Positions 29,481 to 38,964 of a stretch of 64,000 bases of DNA are shown one piece after another. Made by a program: the position numbers and the translations under genes. The notes under the pieces are model-generated. The model saw only the letters and a list, made by a program, of their open reading frames with translations, searched no databases and was not told the origin of the DNA. Every line of letters begins with the position of its first letter. Position 1 is the stretch's first letter. The stretch comes from Ruminiclostridium herbifermentans (lineage in GTDB: Bacteria > Bacillota > Clostridia > Acetivibrionales > DSM-1351), in assembly GCF_005473905.2 (NCBI RefSeq), contig NZ_CP061336.1, positions 2,100,501 through 2,164,500 on the forward strand, written 5' to 3'.

Positions 29481-30560
29481 ATGAAGGCTTTTTTATTACT
29501 GGAAGATGGAACAGTTTTTGAGGGAAATAGTTTTGGAATGGAAGGGGATGTAGTTGGAGAGGTTGTATTTAATACTGGTATGACAGGATATCAGGAAGTT
29601 CTTACAGACCCATCCTATTGTGGACAAATTGTATGTATGACTTATCCTTTAATAGGTAATTACGGTGTCAATTTAGATGATGTAGAATCTTTTAAACCTC
29701 AGGTTAAGGGCTTTATTGTAAGAGAACTTTGCCAAACGCCAAGCAATTGGAGGTCAATAGAAACTTTAAATGAATATCTTAAGAGAAATGAGATAATTGG
29801 CTTAGAGGGAATAGATACAAGGGAACTTACAATAATTTTAAGAGATAAAGGTACCATGAAGGGTACTATAGTTACAGCTGAAAATCTGACTGAAATTGAA
29901 GAAAAGCTGGAAAAGCTAAAGAAATATACTATAAGTAAACCAGTTCTGCAAGTGACTACACCTGAAGTAAAGCATTATTCAGGTGATGGTTATAGAATTG
30001 CTCTTTTGGACTATGGCTTGAAGAAGAACATAGTAAGGTCATTATTAAGCAGGAAATGTGATGTTACTATTTTCCCTGCTACATCTAATGCAGATGAGAT
30101 ATTGGCTATTAATCCAGATGGTATTATGCTTTCAAATGGACCTGGAGACCCTCAGGATTGCCAATTTCAAATAGAAACTATTAAAAATCTTATAGGTAAA
30201 AAGCCAATGTTTGGGATATGCTTAGGACATCAGCTGACAGCATTGGCAAATGGAGCAAAGACAGAAAAACTTAAGTATGGACATAGAGGTTGTAATCATC
30301 CTGTTAAAGATGTTGAAAAGGACATGACTTATATAACCTCACAAAATCACGGATACACAATTATTGAGTCTTCACTTAACAAAGAAATAATGAGTGTAAG
30401 TCATATTAATATGAATGATGGAACTATTGAAGGAATTAAATATAAAAACGCACCGTTGTTTACTGTACAGTTCCACCCAGAAGCATCTCCAGGACCAGGT
30501 GACACAGCATATCTATTTGATGAATTTATTTATATGATTGAACAATCAAAAAGCAAGTAA
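29481..30560 (+). CDS. carA: carbamoyl-phosphate synthase small subunit
   Basis: The glutaminase subunit that feeds ammonia to CarB. The 359-aa protein has the small-subunit N-terminal domain (DGTVFEGNSFG, FNTGMTGYQEVLTDPSY) and a class I amidotransferase domain with the catalytic Cys in MFGICLGHQL and the His/Glu pair in VQFHPEASPGP. GGGTGG precedes the ATG. carB follows 54 bases later. Placement in the pyr run suggests the pyrimidine-specific enzyme (pyrAA of Bacillus). Confidence 0.97.
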   Translation: MKAFLLLEDGTVFEGNSFGMEGDVVGEVVFNTGMTGYQEVLTDPSYCGQIVCMTYPLIGNYGVNLDDVESFKPQVKGFIVRELCQTPSNWRSIETLNEYLKRNEIIGLEGIDTRELTIILRDKGTMKGTIVTAENLTEIEEKLEKLKKYTISKPVLQVTTPEVKHYSGDGYRIALLDYGLKKNIVRSLLSRKCDVTIFPATSNADEILAINPDGIMLSNGPGDPQDCQFQIETIKNLIGKKPMFGICLGHQLTALANGAKTEKLKYGHRGCNHPVKDVEKDMTYITSQNHGYTIIESSLNKEIMSVSHINMNDGTIEGIKYKNAPLFTVQFHPEASPGPGDTAYLFDEFIYMIEQSKSK

Positions 30561-30614
30561 CTCAGTATAGAATTTTTAACTTTAATAAAAATTTTTAGGG
30601 TGGAGGAATATTAA

Positions 30615-33600
30615 ATGCCTAAACGTCAAGATATACACAAGGTACTGGTTATTGGATCAGGACCAATTATCATAGGACAAGCTGCAGAATTTGACTATGC
30701 CGGAACGCAAGCATGTCAAGCACTTAAAGAAGAAGGAATCGAAGTTGTATTAGTAAACAGTAATCCTGCAACAATAATGACTGATGCAAATATTGCAGAT
30801 AAAGTATATATAGAGCCACTCAAGGCAGAAGTGGTTAAAAATATTATTATTGCTGAAAAACCTGACAGTATATTGCCAACTCTTGGAGGACAAACCGGAC
30901 TAAACTTGGCAATGGAATTAGCTGAATCGGGTTTTTTGCAGGAACAGGGAGTTAAGCTTTTAGGTACTGCAACTGAAGCTATTAAAATGGCTGAGGACAG
31001 ACAGGATTTCAAGGATACCATGGAAAGAATAGGTGAGCCTTGTATTGCAAGTAAAGTGGTAACAACTATTGAGGATGCAATTGCATTTGCCAATGAAATA
31101 CAATATCCTGTTATTGTTAGACCTGCATATACACTAGGAGGAACAGGCGGCGGTATAGTAAATAACGAAAGTGAACTTAGAGAAATTGGTGAGAATGGAC
31201 TGAGACTAAGCCGTGTTCATCAGGTTCTTATAGAAAAATGTATTGCCGGCTGGAAAGAAATTGAATATGAAGTAATGAGGGATAGTAAGGGTAATGTTAT
31301 TACTGTATGTAACATGGAAAATATAGACCCTGTAGGAGTACATACGGGAGACAGTATAGTTGTTGCACCATCTCAGACCTTGGCTGATAAAGAATATCAA
31401 ATGCTTAGAACCTCGGCACTAAAAATTATATCTGCTTTAGGGATACAGGGAGGATGTAATGTACAGTTTGCTCTTCACCCTACAAGCTATGAATATGCAG
31501 TTATTGAGGTTAACCCTAGAGTTAGCAGATCCTCTGCATTAGCATCAAAGGCAACAGGCTATCCAATTGCAAAGGTTGCTTCAAAGATTGCTATTGGATA
31601 TGGTCTAGATGAAATTAAAAATGCTGTTACAGGTAAAACATATGCTTGCTTTGAGCCTACTTTGGACTATGTAGTAGTTAAAATACCAAAATGGCCATTT
31701 GATAAATTTGTTAAAGCGCAGAGAACTCTTGGCACACAAATGAAAGCAACTGGTGAAGTAATGGCTATAAGCAGTTCCTTTGAGGCTGCCTTAATGAAAG
31801 CTATTCGCTCACTTGAATTAGGATTATTTACATTAGAGCAGGATATATACAAGCAGCTTGATGGTAATGAGATTGTGAAAAAGCTTGAGGATGTTAATGA
31901 TGAAAGAATTTTTGTCATTGCAGAAGCTATACGCCGTTCAGTTGAACTTGATGAAATTCATAATATAACTAAAATTGATTACTTCTTCCTTTGCAAGATA
32001 AAAGAACTTGTGCTTATGGAAGAAAAACTTAAATCACTTAAAATTGATCAGCTGGACAAAGCTGTATTAAGAAGAGCAAAGAAAATGGGCTTTACAGATA
32101 GCATAATTGCTAAATTCACTAATTCAACAAAAGAAGAAATTACTGAATTAAGAAAGAAAGAAGGAATTGTTGCAACCTACAAAATGGTTGATACCTGTGC
32201 AGCTGAGTTCGAAGCTCAAACCCCATACTACTATTCAACTTATGATAATTATTCTGAGGTTAAACCTTCAAATAGAGAAAAGATATTAGTTTTGGGCTCA
32301 GGTCCAATAAGAATTGGTCAGGGTATTGAATTTGATTATTGTTCAGTTCATTCTGTATGGGCCTTAAAGGATATGGGATACGAGACTATAATAGCAAATA
32401 ACAACCCTGAGACAGTAAGTACAGATTTTGATACATCAGACAGGCTTTACTTTGAACCACTTACTCCTGAGGATGTAATTAATATTGTTGAAGCAGAGAA
32501 CCCAAAGGGTGCTATTGTACAATTTGGAGGTCAAACTGCAATTAAGTTGACAAAAACTCTTGATGATTATGGAGTTAAATTGTTTGGTACAGAAGCAAAA
32601 AGTGTTGATGCTGCTGAGGATAGAGAAAAATTTGATGAGATACTTGAAAAAACTGGCATTCCAAGACCACAGGGAAGAACAATATTTACACTTGAGGAAG
32701 CATTAGCTGCTGCAAATGAGTTAGGATATCCTGTGCTTGTAAGGCCATCCTATGTACTTGGCGGTCAGGGAATGGAAATAGCCTTCAGTGACAAAGATGT
32801 TATTGAGTTTATGGAAATAATTAATAGAACTGTTCAAGAGCATCCTATATTGATAGATAAGTATATGATGGGTAAGGAAATTGAAGTTGATGCTATTTGT
32901 GACGGTGAAAATATGCTTATTCCTGGCATTATGGAGCATCTTGAAAGAGCTGGAGTTCACTCTGGTGACAGTATTTCCGTTTATCCTTCACAGACAATTA
33001 GTGAAAAAACTAAAGCTATTATCGTTGATTATACAGAAAGATTGGCTAAAGCACTCAATGTAGTAGGTTTGGTTAATATTCAATATGTTTTATATAATGA
33101 TGAGGTTTATGTAATAGAGGTTAACCCAAGATCAAGTCGTACAGTTCCGTATATAAGCAAGGTTACAGGTATACCTATGGTAGATTTAGCCACTAAAGTT
33201 ATGATGGGTAAAAAACTCAGTGACTTTAAATATGGTACAGGTTTGTATAAAGAACCAAATTATGTTTCTGTTAAAGTTCCTGTATTCTCATTTGAAAAGC
33301 TTCATGGTGTTGATACCACATTAGGTCCTGAAATGAAGTCTACAGGAGAGGTTTTAGGTATAGCAGACAATTTCCCAGAAGCTCTTTATAAAGGAATAAT
33401 TGCTTCAGGTATAAAATTGCCTCAAAAGGGTGATGGAATATTAATGACAGTAAGAGATACTGATAAGCCTGAGTTAGCAGAGATTGCAGAAGGCTTTGAA
33501 AAGCTTGGCTTCACACTATATGGTACAGGAAAGACTGCAAATATGTTAAATCACAAAGGTATTGCTACTAATGCAGTTAAAAAGCTTGATGAAGGCTCAC

Positions 33601-33827
33601 CAAATATTTTGGATTTGATTCAATCAGGTAAAATAGGTTTAATAATCAATACTCCTACAAAGGGTAGAAAGCCTGATAGAGATGGCTTCAAGATAAGAAG
33701 AAAGGCAGTTGAAATGTCAATACCATGCTTAACTTCACTTGATACAGCAAATGCAATATTAAAGTGCTTGAAGCTGGGTAAAACTTTGGGAGAACTAGAT
33801 GTGTTGAACTTGAGTATTTTTGAGTAA
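30615..33827 (+). CDS. carB: carbamoyl-phosphate synthase large subunit
   Basis: Makes carbamoyl phosphate from bicarbonate, ammonia and two ATP. At 1070 aa it has the expected two homologous ATP-grasp halves, each starting with a [22 protein letters not shown] motif. A C-terminal allosteric MGS-like domain (from about 935) includes [13 protein letters not shown]. The sequence appears intact. It ends the first pyr block; a 522-base repeat-rich gap separates it from pyrK. Confidence 0.97.
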   Translation: MPKRQDIHKVLVIGSGPIIIGQAAEFDYAGTQACQALKEEGIEVVLVNSNPATIMTDANIADKVYIEPLKAEVVKNIIIAEKPDSILPTLGGQTGLNLAMELAESGFLQEQGVKLLGTATEAIKMAEDRQDFKDTMERIGEPCIASKVVTTIEDAIAFANEIQYPVIVRPAYTLGGTGGGIVNNESELREIGENGLRLSRVHQVLIEKCIAGWKEIEYEVMRDSKGNVITVCNMENIDPVGVHTGDSIVVAPSQTLADKEYQMLRTSALKIISALGIQGGCNVQFALHPTSYEYAVIEVNPRVSRSSALASKATGYPIAKVASKIAIGYGLDEIKNAVTGKTYACFEPTLDYVVVKIPKWPFDKFVKAQRTLGTQMKATGEVMAISSSFEAALMKAIRSLELGLFTLEQDIYKQLDGNEIVKKLEDVNDERIFVIAEAIRRSVELDEIHNITKIDYFFLCKIKELVLMEEKLKSLKIDQLDKAVLRRAKKMGFTDSIIAKFTNSTKEEITELRKKEGIVATYKMVDTCAAEFEAQTPYYYSTYDNYSEVKPSNREKILVLGSGPIRIGQGIEFDYCSVHSVWALKDMGYETIIANNNPETVSTDFDTSDRLYFEPLTPEDVINIVEAENPKGAIVQFGGQTAIKLTKTLDDYGVKLFGTEAKSVDAAEDREKFDEILEKTGIPRPQGRTIFTLEEALAAANELGYPVLVRPSYVLGGQGMEIAFSDKDVIEFMEIINRTVQEHPILIDKYMMGKEIEVDAICDGENMLIPGIMEHLERAGVHSGDSISVYPSQTISEKTKAIIVDYTERLAKALNVVGLVNIQYVLYNDEVYVIEVNPRSSRTVPYISKVTGIPMVDLATKVMMGKKLSDFKYGTGLYKEPNYVSVKVPVFSFEKLHGVDTTLGPEMKSTGEVLGIADNFPEALYKGIIASGIKLPQKGDGILMTVRDTDKPELAEIAEGFEKLGFTLYGTGKTANMLNHKGIATNAVKKLDEGSPNILDLIQSGKIGLIINTPTKGRKPDRDGFKIRRKAVEMSIPCLTSLDTANAILKCLKLGKTLGELDVLNLSIFE

Positions 33828-33843
33828 CAGCTTGAAAAAGCTA

Positions 33844-33916
33844 GTTTATACAAACATTGTGCTATTTCGAATATCAAAAGCCACAAGTTTTTTACCAGTG
33901 TGGTAGTTGTGTAAAC
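33844..33916 (-). repeat. dispersed short repeat element, family 1 (copy after carB)
   Basis: A 73-bp element with inverted ends, GTTTATACAAAC on the left and GTTGTGTAAAC on the right. On the minus strand it contains ACTTGTGGCTTTT and AGCACAATG, as in the copies near 1.2 and 23.5 kb. Confidence 0.65.
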
Positions 33917-33938
33917 AAGAAACATTAGTATATCTATT

Positions 33939-33985
33939 GTAAACTGTTTAAATAGTACTCACGTGCAATATATATCTATTGCTTA
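33939..33985. repeat. dispersed repeat family 2 (copy between carB and pyrK)
   Basis: TAAACTGTTTAAATAGTACT, followed by a mutated hairpin (ACGTGCAATA...TATTGCTTACACG), matches the perfect hairpin at 13431-13493 read on the minus strand. Confidence 0.65.
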
Positions 33986-34262
33986 CACGAATTGATGCTG
34001 AAATAGTTATGGTTAATAACAAGCACTTCTGCCGAATTTTTTACAAAGACATCCTGTCTTGGGGGCAATGCTCGCAGCCACTAACTTCTGATGTGTAGGG
34101 TGCAATACTTGTTCTTCACCTAATATTTCTAGCATCAATTTCTAACTAAATTTCGCAAGTAGATATATATTACTGCTTAGTACTTTTTCATGCAATAATG
34201 CATCGGTATGCAGAAAGTGTTGTTTTGTATTAGCTACGTTAAAATTAGTTTGGGTGATTTGT

Positions 34263-34317
34263 ACTAACATAGTGCATTTTCAAGCCACAAAATGCAAGTG
34301 CTTTGCCAGTGTTAGTG
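34263..34317 (-). repeat. dispersed short repeat element, family 1 (diverged copy upstream of pyrK)
   Basis: The ends ACTAACA and TGTTAGT form an inverted pair. The interior on the minus strand has GCACTTG, TGTGGCTTG and AAAATGCAC in the same order as the other copies. Confidence 0.5.
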
Positions 34318-34349
34318 GAGAATTATAAAAGAGGAGGCGGAGGATAATA

Positions 34350-35144
34350 ATGTCCAAAGTTTTAAAGGAACAAATTGATAATATGGAAATGCTTTGTCAG
34401 GACGTATTTAAAATGACTATTAAGTCTGAGTATGTTGCTGCAAATGCATTGCCCGGGCAATTTGTTAATGTTAAATGCGGTGGAATAGATGCTTTGCTAA
34501 GAAGACCTATAAGCATTTGTGATGTTGATAAAGCCAAAAACACCTTTGATATTGTGTTTCAAATAAAAGGCAACGGCACAGAAAAGCTATGTCACAAATG
34601 TGCAGGCGATGTTGACATAATGGCCCCTTTAGGGAATCCATTTTTGATAGATGACAAATATAAAAATATCTGTGTTGTTGGTGGTGGAATAGGAACTTTT
34701 CCTCTGCTATATTTACTCAAGAGCAGTAAAGCAGAAAACAAGACAGCTCTGCTGGGCTTTAGAACTAAAGCTGCTGTTGTGCTGGAAAACCAGTTTAGGG
34801 CCGCAGCACAAAATGTGGAAATAGCTACTGATGATGGAACATATGGGAGCAAGGCTTTTGTGACTGACTTGCTGGAGCAAAGGATACTTGAACTTAGCAA
34901 GCTGGGACAAAAGCTGGATTTGATTTATACTTGCGGCCCTACGCCCATGATGCGCAAGGTAGCAGCTATAGCAGAAAAAAATAATATAGCATGCCAAGTG
35001 TCGATGGAACAGAGAATGGGCTGCGGTATTGGTGCTTGTCTGGTATGTGCTTGCAAAACAAAGCAAGGAGAAGATGAGTGGGGCTTTAGTCATGTTTGTA
35101 AAGACGGCCCAGTATTTTGGAGCACAGATGTCTGCTGGGAATAA
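34350..35144 (+). CDS. pyrK: dihydroorotate dehydrogenase electron-transfer subunit
   Basis: PyrK carries FAD and a [2Fe-2S] cluster and passes electrons from PyrD to NAD. The 264-aa protein has the FAD motif LLRRPISICD and the nucleotide loop VGGGIGTFPLLYL. The cluster cysteines are in GCGIGACLVCACK plus one in GFSHVCKDGPVF. GAGGAGGCGGAGG precedes the ATG. pyrD follows 156 bases later. Its presence shows that PyrD is the NAD-linked class 1B enzyme. Confidence 0.95.
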   Translation: MSKVLKEQIDNMEMLCQDVFKMTIKSEYVAANALPGQFVNVKCGGIDALLRRPISICDVDKAKNTFDIVFQIKGNGTEKLCHKCAGDVDIMAPLGNPFLIDDKYKNICVVGGGIGTFPLLYLLKSSKAENKTALLGFRTKAAVVLENQFRAAAQNVEIATDDGTYGSKAFVTDLLEQRILELSKLGQKLDLIYTCGPTPMMRKVAAIAEKNNIACQVSMEQRMGCGIGACLVCACKTKQGEDEWGFSHVCKDGPVFWSTDVCWE

Positions 35145-35300
35145 TGGTTACTATTTTGCAAATAAAAAGCAGCATTTGTACAGAACATGCTTTCATATTT
35201 TCTAGTTGAAAATTATTTGACTTTATATTTTTATTTAATATTAAAATATAAAGTTAGCTTATATAAATATTGACCTTTGCTTTAGGAGGCAAAATTAATT

Positions 35301-36218
35301 ATGAATAAAGTAGATTTAAGTGTAAAAATTGCCGGAATAGATTTTAAAAATCCGCTTATTATGGCATCAGGCACTTATGGCTTTGGAAAAGAATACAGTG
35401 AATATGTTGACTTGAATGAACTTGGTGGTATATCTGTTAAAGGACTTACATTAAAGGAAAGAAAGGGCAATCCTCCGCCAAGAATAGCAGAAACTCCTGC
35501 TGGTATATTAAATAGTGTTGGATTACAGAATCCAGGTGTTGATGCATTTATCAAGGATGACTTACCGTTTCTGAAACAATATAAAACAAAAATAATTGCA
35601 AACATAGCAGGTAATACAATAGAAGAATATTGTGAAATGGCTGAAATTCTTGGGTCTTCAGAAATTGATGCAATTGAACTTAATGTTTCTTGTCCAAATG
35701 TAAAAGCAGGATGTCTGGCTTTTGGAACTACGCCAAAGGGGATAGAGGAGATAACCTCAAATGTAAAAAAATATTGTAAGCAGCCATTAATAGTAAAGCT
35801 AACGCCAAATGTATCTGATATCAAGTCAATAGCAATGGCAGCTGAAGCAGCTGGGGCGGATTGTATTTCATTAATAAATACAATACTAGGTTTGGCTATT
35901 GATATACACAAAAAAAGACCTATTTTGGCAAATAATTTTGGAGGTATGTCAGGTCCAGCAGTAAAGCCAATAGCATTAAGAATGGTTTATGAGGCTGCTC
36001 AAGCAGTTAAAATACCTGTTATTGGTATGGGAGGTATTTCCACCAGCGATGATGCAATTGAATTTTTATTGGCAGGTGCATCGGCTGTAATGGTAGGAAC
36101 TGCTAATTTTGTTAATCCGTTATGTCCAATTGAAATTAAAGAAGGAATCGAACAATACTTAAAGAGGTATAACTATAATAGTATATATGATATCATTGGA
36201 AAACTAGAGCTTAATTAA
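35301..36218 (+). CDS. pyrD: dihydroorotate dehydrogenase, class 1B catalytic subunit
   Basis: Oxidises dihydroorotate to orotate with FMN. The 305-aa protein has the catalytic Cys in ELNVSCPNVKAG, PLIVKLTPNVSDI, NTILGLAIDI and the phosphate-binding IPVIGMGGIST. The pairing with pyrK and the Cys, rather than Ser, base define class 1B. TAGGAGG precedes the ATG. It closes this block and is followed by a terminator. Confidence 0.96.
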   Translation: MNKVDLSVKIAGIDFKNPLIMASGTYGFGKEYSEYVDLNELGGISVKGLTLKERKGNPPPRIAETPAGILNSVGLQNPGVDAFIKDDLPFLKQYKTKIIANIAGNTIEEYCEMAEILGSSEIDAIELNVSCPNVKAGCLAFGTTPKGIEEITSNVKKYCKQPLIVKLTPNVSDIKSIAMAAEAAGADCISLINTILGLAIDIHKKRPILANNFGGMSGPAVKPIALRMVYEAAQAVKIPVIGMGGISTSDDAIEFLLAGASAVMVGTANFVNPLCPIEIKEGIEQYLKRYNYNSIYDIIGKLELN

Positions 36219-36230
36219 TTATAATAAAAA

Positions 36231-36284
36231 GGTTGACTGCTAATTTACATTTATAGGAATATAAAAAAGTCAGCCATTTTTATT
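36231..36284 (+). terminator. intrinsic terminator after pyrD
   Basis: GGTTGACT pairs with AGTCAGCC across a loop of about 28 bases and is followed by ATTTTTATTTTATTT. It is the likely end of the pyr transcript. Confidence 0.65.
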
Positions 36285-36497
36285 TTATTTGAAGAAGGCT
36301 TTTAAGTTGCTGGACATATTTTTGATTAGGCTTATGCTTTTACACTAACTTAAGATATATAATTTATACATTAGTTTTTAAAGGCAAAAGTACTTCTTGA
36401 GTTATACCATTTGTAAGTGCTACATATGTTATTGCATAATAATATAAATTTTAATAATAATAATTTAACATGATAAGTAAACATTTGCTATCAGATT

Positions 36498-36506
36498 TGA
36501 TATAAT
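36498..36506 (+). promoter_or_regulatory. probable extended -10 promoter of the histidine phosphatase gene
   Basis: TGATATAAT lies about 37 bases upstream of the ATG. No clear -35 is seen. Confidence 0.4.
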
Positions 36507-36542
36507 TAATAAACATAGAATATATGTCGCTTTGGAGGTAAC

Positions 36543-37244
36543 ATGAAGACAAGGCTAATATTTGTACGACATGCAGAAGCAGAAGGTAATTTACAAAGAG
36601 TATTTCATGGATGGTATGATAGTAAGATTACTGAAAAAGGCCATAAACAGGCTAAGAAAGTAGCTGAAAGATTGGCAGATATTCCTATTGATATTATATA
36701 TTCAAGCAGTTTGACTCGTACATTACAGACAGCTCAGTATATTGCAGATATAAAGCAGCTACCCATAATTCGAACCGATAAGATGAAGGAAATAAATGGT
36801 GGAGACTGGGAAAATATATCATTTGATGATATTCCTAAATTATATCCAAAAGAGAACTATACATGGGAAAATGAACCCCATCTTCATCAGATGCCAAATG
36901 GTGAGAGTACTGTTGAATTATATGAGAGACTTATAAAAGAAGTGAAAAGTATTATCTCAAATAATTTGGGTAAGAATATTTGCATTGTAACGCATGGTGG
37001 AGCGATACGTACAATGCTTTGCAAATTTTACGGATGTACACTTGAACATATGAAAAATATATATTGGCATGATAATACATCTGTTACAGTAGTTGATTAT
37101 GATAATGAAAAAGATGAATTTGAAGTATTGATGGAAGGTGATGCTGATCATCTTGATTTTGAGTTGAGTACAGTTCAGAATCAACAGTGGTGGCAGGAGT
37201 TTATGGAAAAGAAAAGAAAGCAAAAGAAGCTTAGTGATTTTTAA
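36543..37244 (+). CDS. histidine phosphatase family protein (phosphoglycerate mutase-like)
   Basis: A 233-aa enzyme of the histidine phosphatase superfamily. The phosphohistidine motif is FVRHAEAEGN. YSSSLTRTLQTAQYI, the catalytic Glu region MKEINGGDWE and a second His in IVTHGGAIRTML complete the active site. The substrate cannot be told. Members range from phosphoglycerate mutases to cobalamin or nucleotide phosphatases, and nothing nearby points to one. GGAGG precedes the ATG. Confidence 0.9.
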   Translation: MKTRLIFVRHAEAEGNLQRVFHGWYDSKITEKGHKQAKKVAERLADIPIDIIYSSSLTRTLQTAQYIADIKQLPIIRTDKMKEINGGDWENISFDDIPKLYPKENYTWENEPHLHQMPNGESTVELYERLIKEVKSIISNNLGKNICIVTHGGAIRTMLCKFYGCTLEHMKNIYWHDNTSVTVVDYDNEKDEFEVLMEGDADHLDFELSTVQNQQWWQEFMEKKRKQKKLSDF

Positions 37245-37332
37245 TATAATACGAAAAATTCATCTGGAAAGTTAGTAAATAATAGTATTTGTGGATTAAG
37301 AGGATTACATTGTGAAAACATAATAAAAGTAA

Positions 37333-37390
37333 ATATATTAAAAGAAATCATATTAAAGAAACTATATTAAAAGAAACCATATTAAAATAA
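37333..37390. repeat. four short imperfect tandem repeats
   Basis: ATATTAAAAGAAAyC-type units of 13-16 bp are repeated four times, about 50 bases upstream of the orotate phosphoribosyltransferase-like gene. Confidence 0.7.
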
Positions 37391-37444
37391 GTAATGTTTC
37401 AATAAAGAATACCATAATAATAATTTACATTTAGGAGGAGAAAA

Positions 37445-38299
37445 ATGGATAATAATAAGCTAGTAACTTGGCTCTTTAAAACAGATGCAGTTAGAGTTTG
37501 TCCTGAAAATAAACCTTTTTGGTATACATCGTCTAAAATAGGTCCCTACTATATAAATACACACTTTCTATACGGTAGTGAGGAAAAGGCAAATAGCTTG
37601 CTTAAGGTTATTGATGTATGCAAGGAAAACAAAATGGAGTGCTCAGAGGTAATTCTTGAACTTGCATACAAGAATTTTGAATCAGATGAAATATATAGAG
37701 GCCTTATTTCATCAATGTGTGATTATATTAAGGAAAATATAGATTTGAAAAATATAGATTATATATCAGGCGGAGAAAGAAGAGACTGGTTCTTTTCATT
37801 AATAATTGCTAATTTATTAAAATTGCCTCATATTACAATATTTAAAGATTTGTCAGCAGTTTTATATCAAAATGGAATTTCTTCTGAAATAAAGGATTTA
37901 AAAAATGCAAATGTACTACATATAGCTGATATTATTACAGAAGCATCAAGCTATATAAGAGCATGGATACCAGCTATTACTGCGCTAAACGGAAACTTGA
38001 AATATAGTCTTGTTGTTATTGACAGGCTGCAGGGTGGAGCAGAAAAGCTAGAGAGTGCTGGTGTTGCATCACATGCTCTGATGAAGGTTAATGAAGATTT
38101 GTTTGATGGTGCGCTAGAGGAAGGACACATTACAGCAACTCAGCACCATATGCTGATGAAATATTTAGATGACCCAACAGAGACAATGAGGTCCTTTTTA
38201 AAGGAACACCCAGAGTTTTTAGAGAATTCATTGAAATCAGATCCTAAAACAGCGGAGCGTGCAAAAATCTGTATTGAACAAAACATTTATGGATTATAA
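37445..38299 (+). CDS. divergent orotate phosphoribosyltransferase-like protein
   Basis: A 284-aa protein with a type I phosphoribosyltransferase pattern. YISGGERRDWFFSLIIANLL resembles the pyrophosphate-loop region, and VLHIADIITEASSYIR (about 158-171) sits where the PRPP motif VDDVITTGGS is expected. The acidic pair is reduced to one Asp and the glycines are replaced. It is about 70 residues longer than typical PyrE. No other pyrE lies in the window, and it follows the pyr genes, so it may supply the orotate-to-OMP step; alternatively it is a regulatory or altered relative. AGGAGG precedes the ATG. Confidence 0.65.
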   Translation: MDNNKLVTWLFKTDAVRVCPENKPFWYTSSKIGPYYINTHFLYGSEEKANSLLKVIDVCKENKMECSEVILELAYKNFESDEIYRGLISSMCDYIKENIDLKNIDYISGGERRDWFFSLIIANLLKLPHITIFKDLSAVLYQNGISSEIKDLKNANVLHIADIITEASSYIRAWIPAITALNGNLKYSLVVIDRLQGGAEKLESAGVASHALMKVNEDLFDGALEEGHITATQHHMLMKYLDDPTETMRSFLKEHPEFLENSLKSDPKTAERAKICIEQNIYGL

Positions 38300-38402
38300 A
38301 TCAACTTTTGAATATAATTCATTATTAATAATATATGATTAATTAAGTAATTTAACAATTTTAAATAAGTAGTGTAAAAATTAGCTATTTAAAGTAAAAA
38401 TA

Positions 38403-38456
38403 GGAGTTTCTTAAAATGCTTTTACAAGTAATTTAAGGGCTCTTTTATTTTGTTAA
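38403..38456 (+). terminator. probable terminator after the orotate phosphoribosyltransferase-like gene
   Basis: GGAGTTTCTTAAA can pair, with G-U pairs, to TTTAAGGGCTC, and is followed by TTTTATTTTG. It is moderately convincing. Confidence 0.5.
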
Positions 38457-38665
38457 TTTAAAAAAATTGGAGTGTTATTAAATGTTTGTTAAGAAAGCAA
38501 ATAATTAAAATTGAGAAAGGGCTATTTTAATAAATTCTTTTTTTCTTAATGGGGACAATATTGATGATAATTAATATTTAGATTCAAATAATTGTTAAAA
38601 ATTTTGTTTTTATTAGTAATAGTTAAGAAGTATATATCATATATTATTTCGAGGTGATTAAGTAT

Positions 38666-38842
38666 ATGGATAACATAATAGAAAAACAAAAAAAAAGTAC
38701 AGAGTTAAATGAAGGCGATCGCAAAGTACTATATAAATACGCTAGTCATCATTCTGAAAGAGTTACACAATTACAAAATGTAGAAGACAATAAAACGCTT
38801 AACAATAGTATTAGTTATACAGAAAAGCAGTATTATTATTAG
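38666..38842 (+). CDS. small protein of unknown function (58 aa)
   Basis: A short charged protein beginning MDNIIEKQKKSTELNEGDRK. GAGGTG lies nine bases before the ATG, which supports translation. It has no membrane segment or recognised motif. It could be co-transcribed with glgC 122 bases downstream. I recognise no family. Confidence 0.5.
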   Translation: MDNIIEKQKKSTELNEGDRKVLYKYASHHSERVTQLQNVEDNKTLNNSISYTEKQYYY

Positions 38843-38964
38843 TATTGCTTTCTAAATAATGCTAAATATTGTAAGAATTATATCGAAAAATTTTGTATTT
38901 ATTTTATTTTCAGGAATGTGTGGTTTTACAACATAAAAAATTACTACAAAGGATGATAGCGAAT

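Larger units (their letters stand above)
33828..34349. other. repeat-rich gap within the pyr genes
   Basis: No gene is visible. The gap holds a copy of dispersed repeat family 1 (33844-33916), a copy of family 2 (33939-33985) and another diverged family 1 copy (34263-34317). I see no PyrR loop and no convincing terminator, so read-through from carB to pyrK remains possible. Confidence 0.65.
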
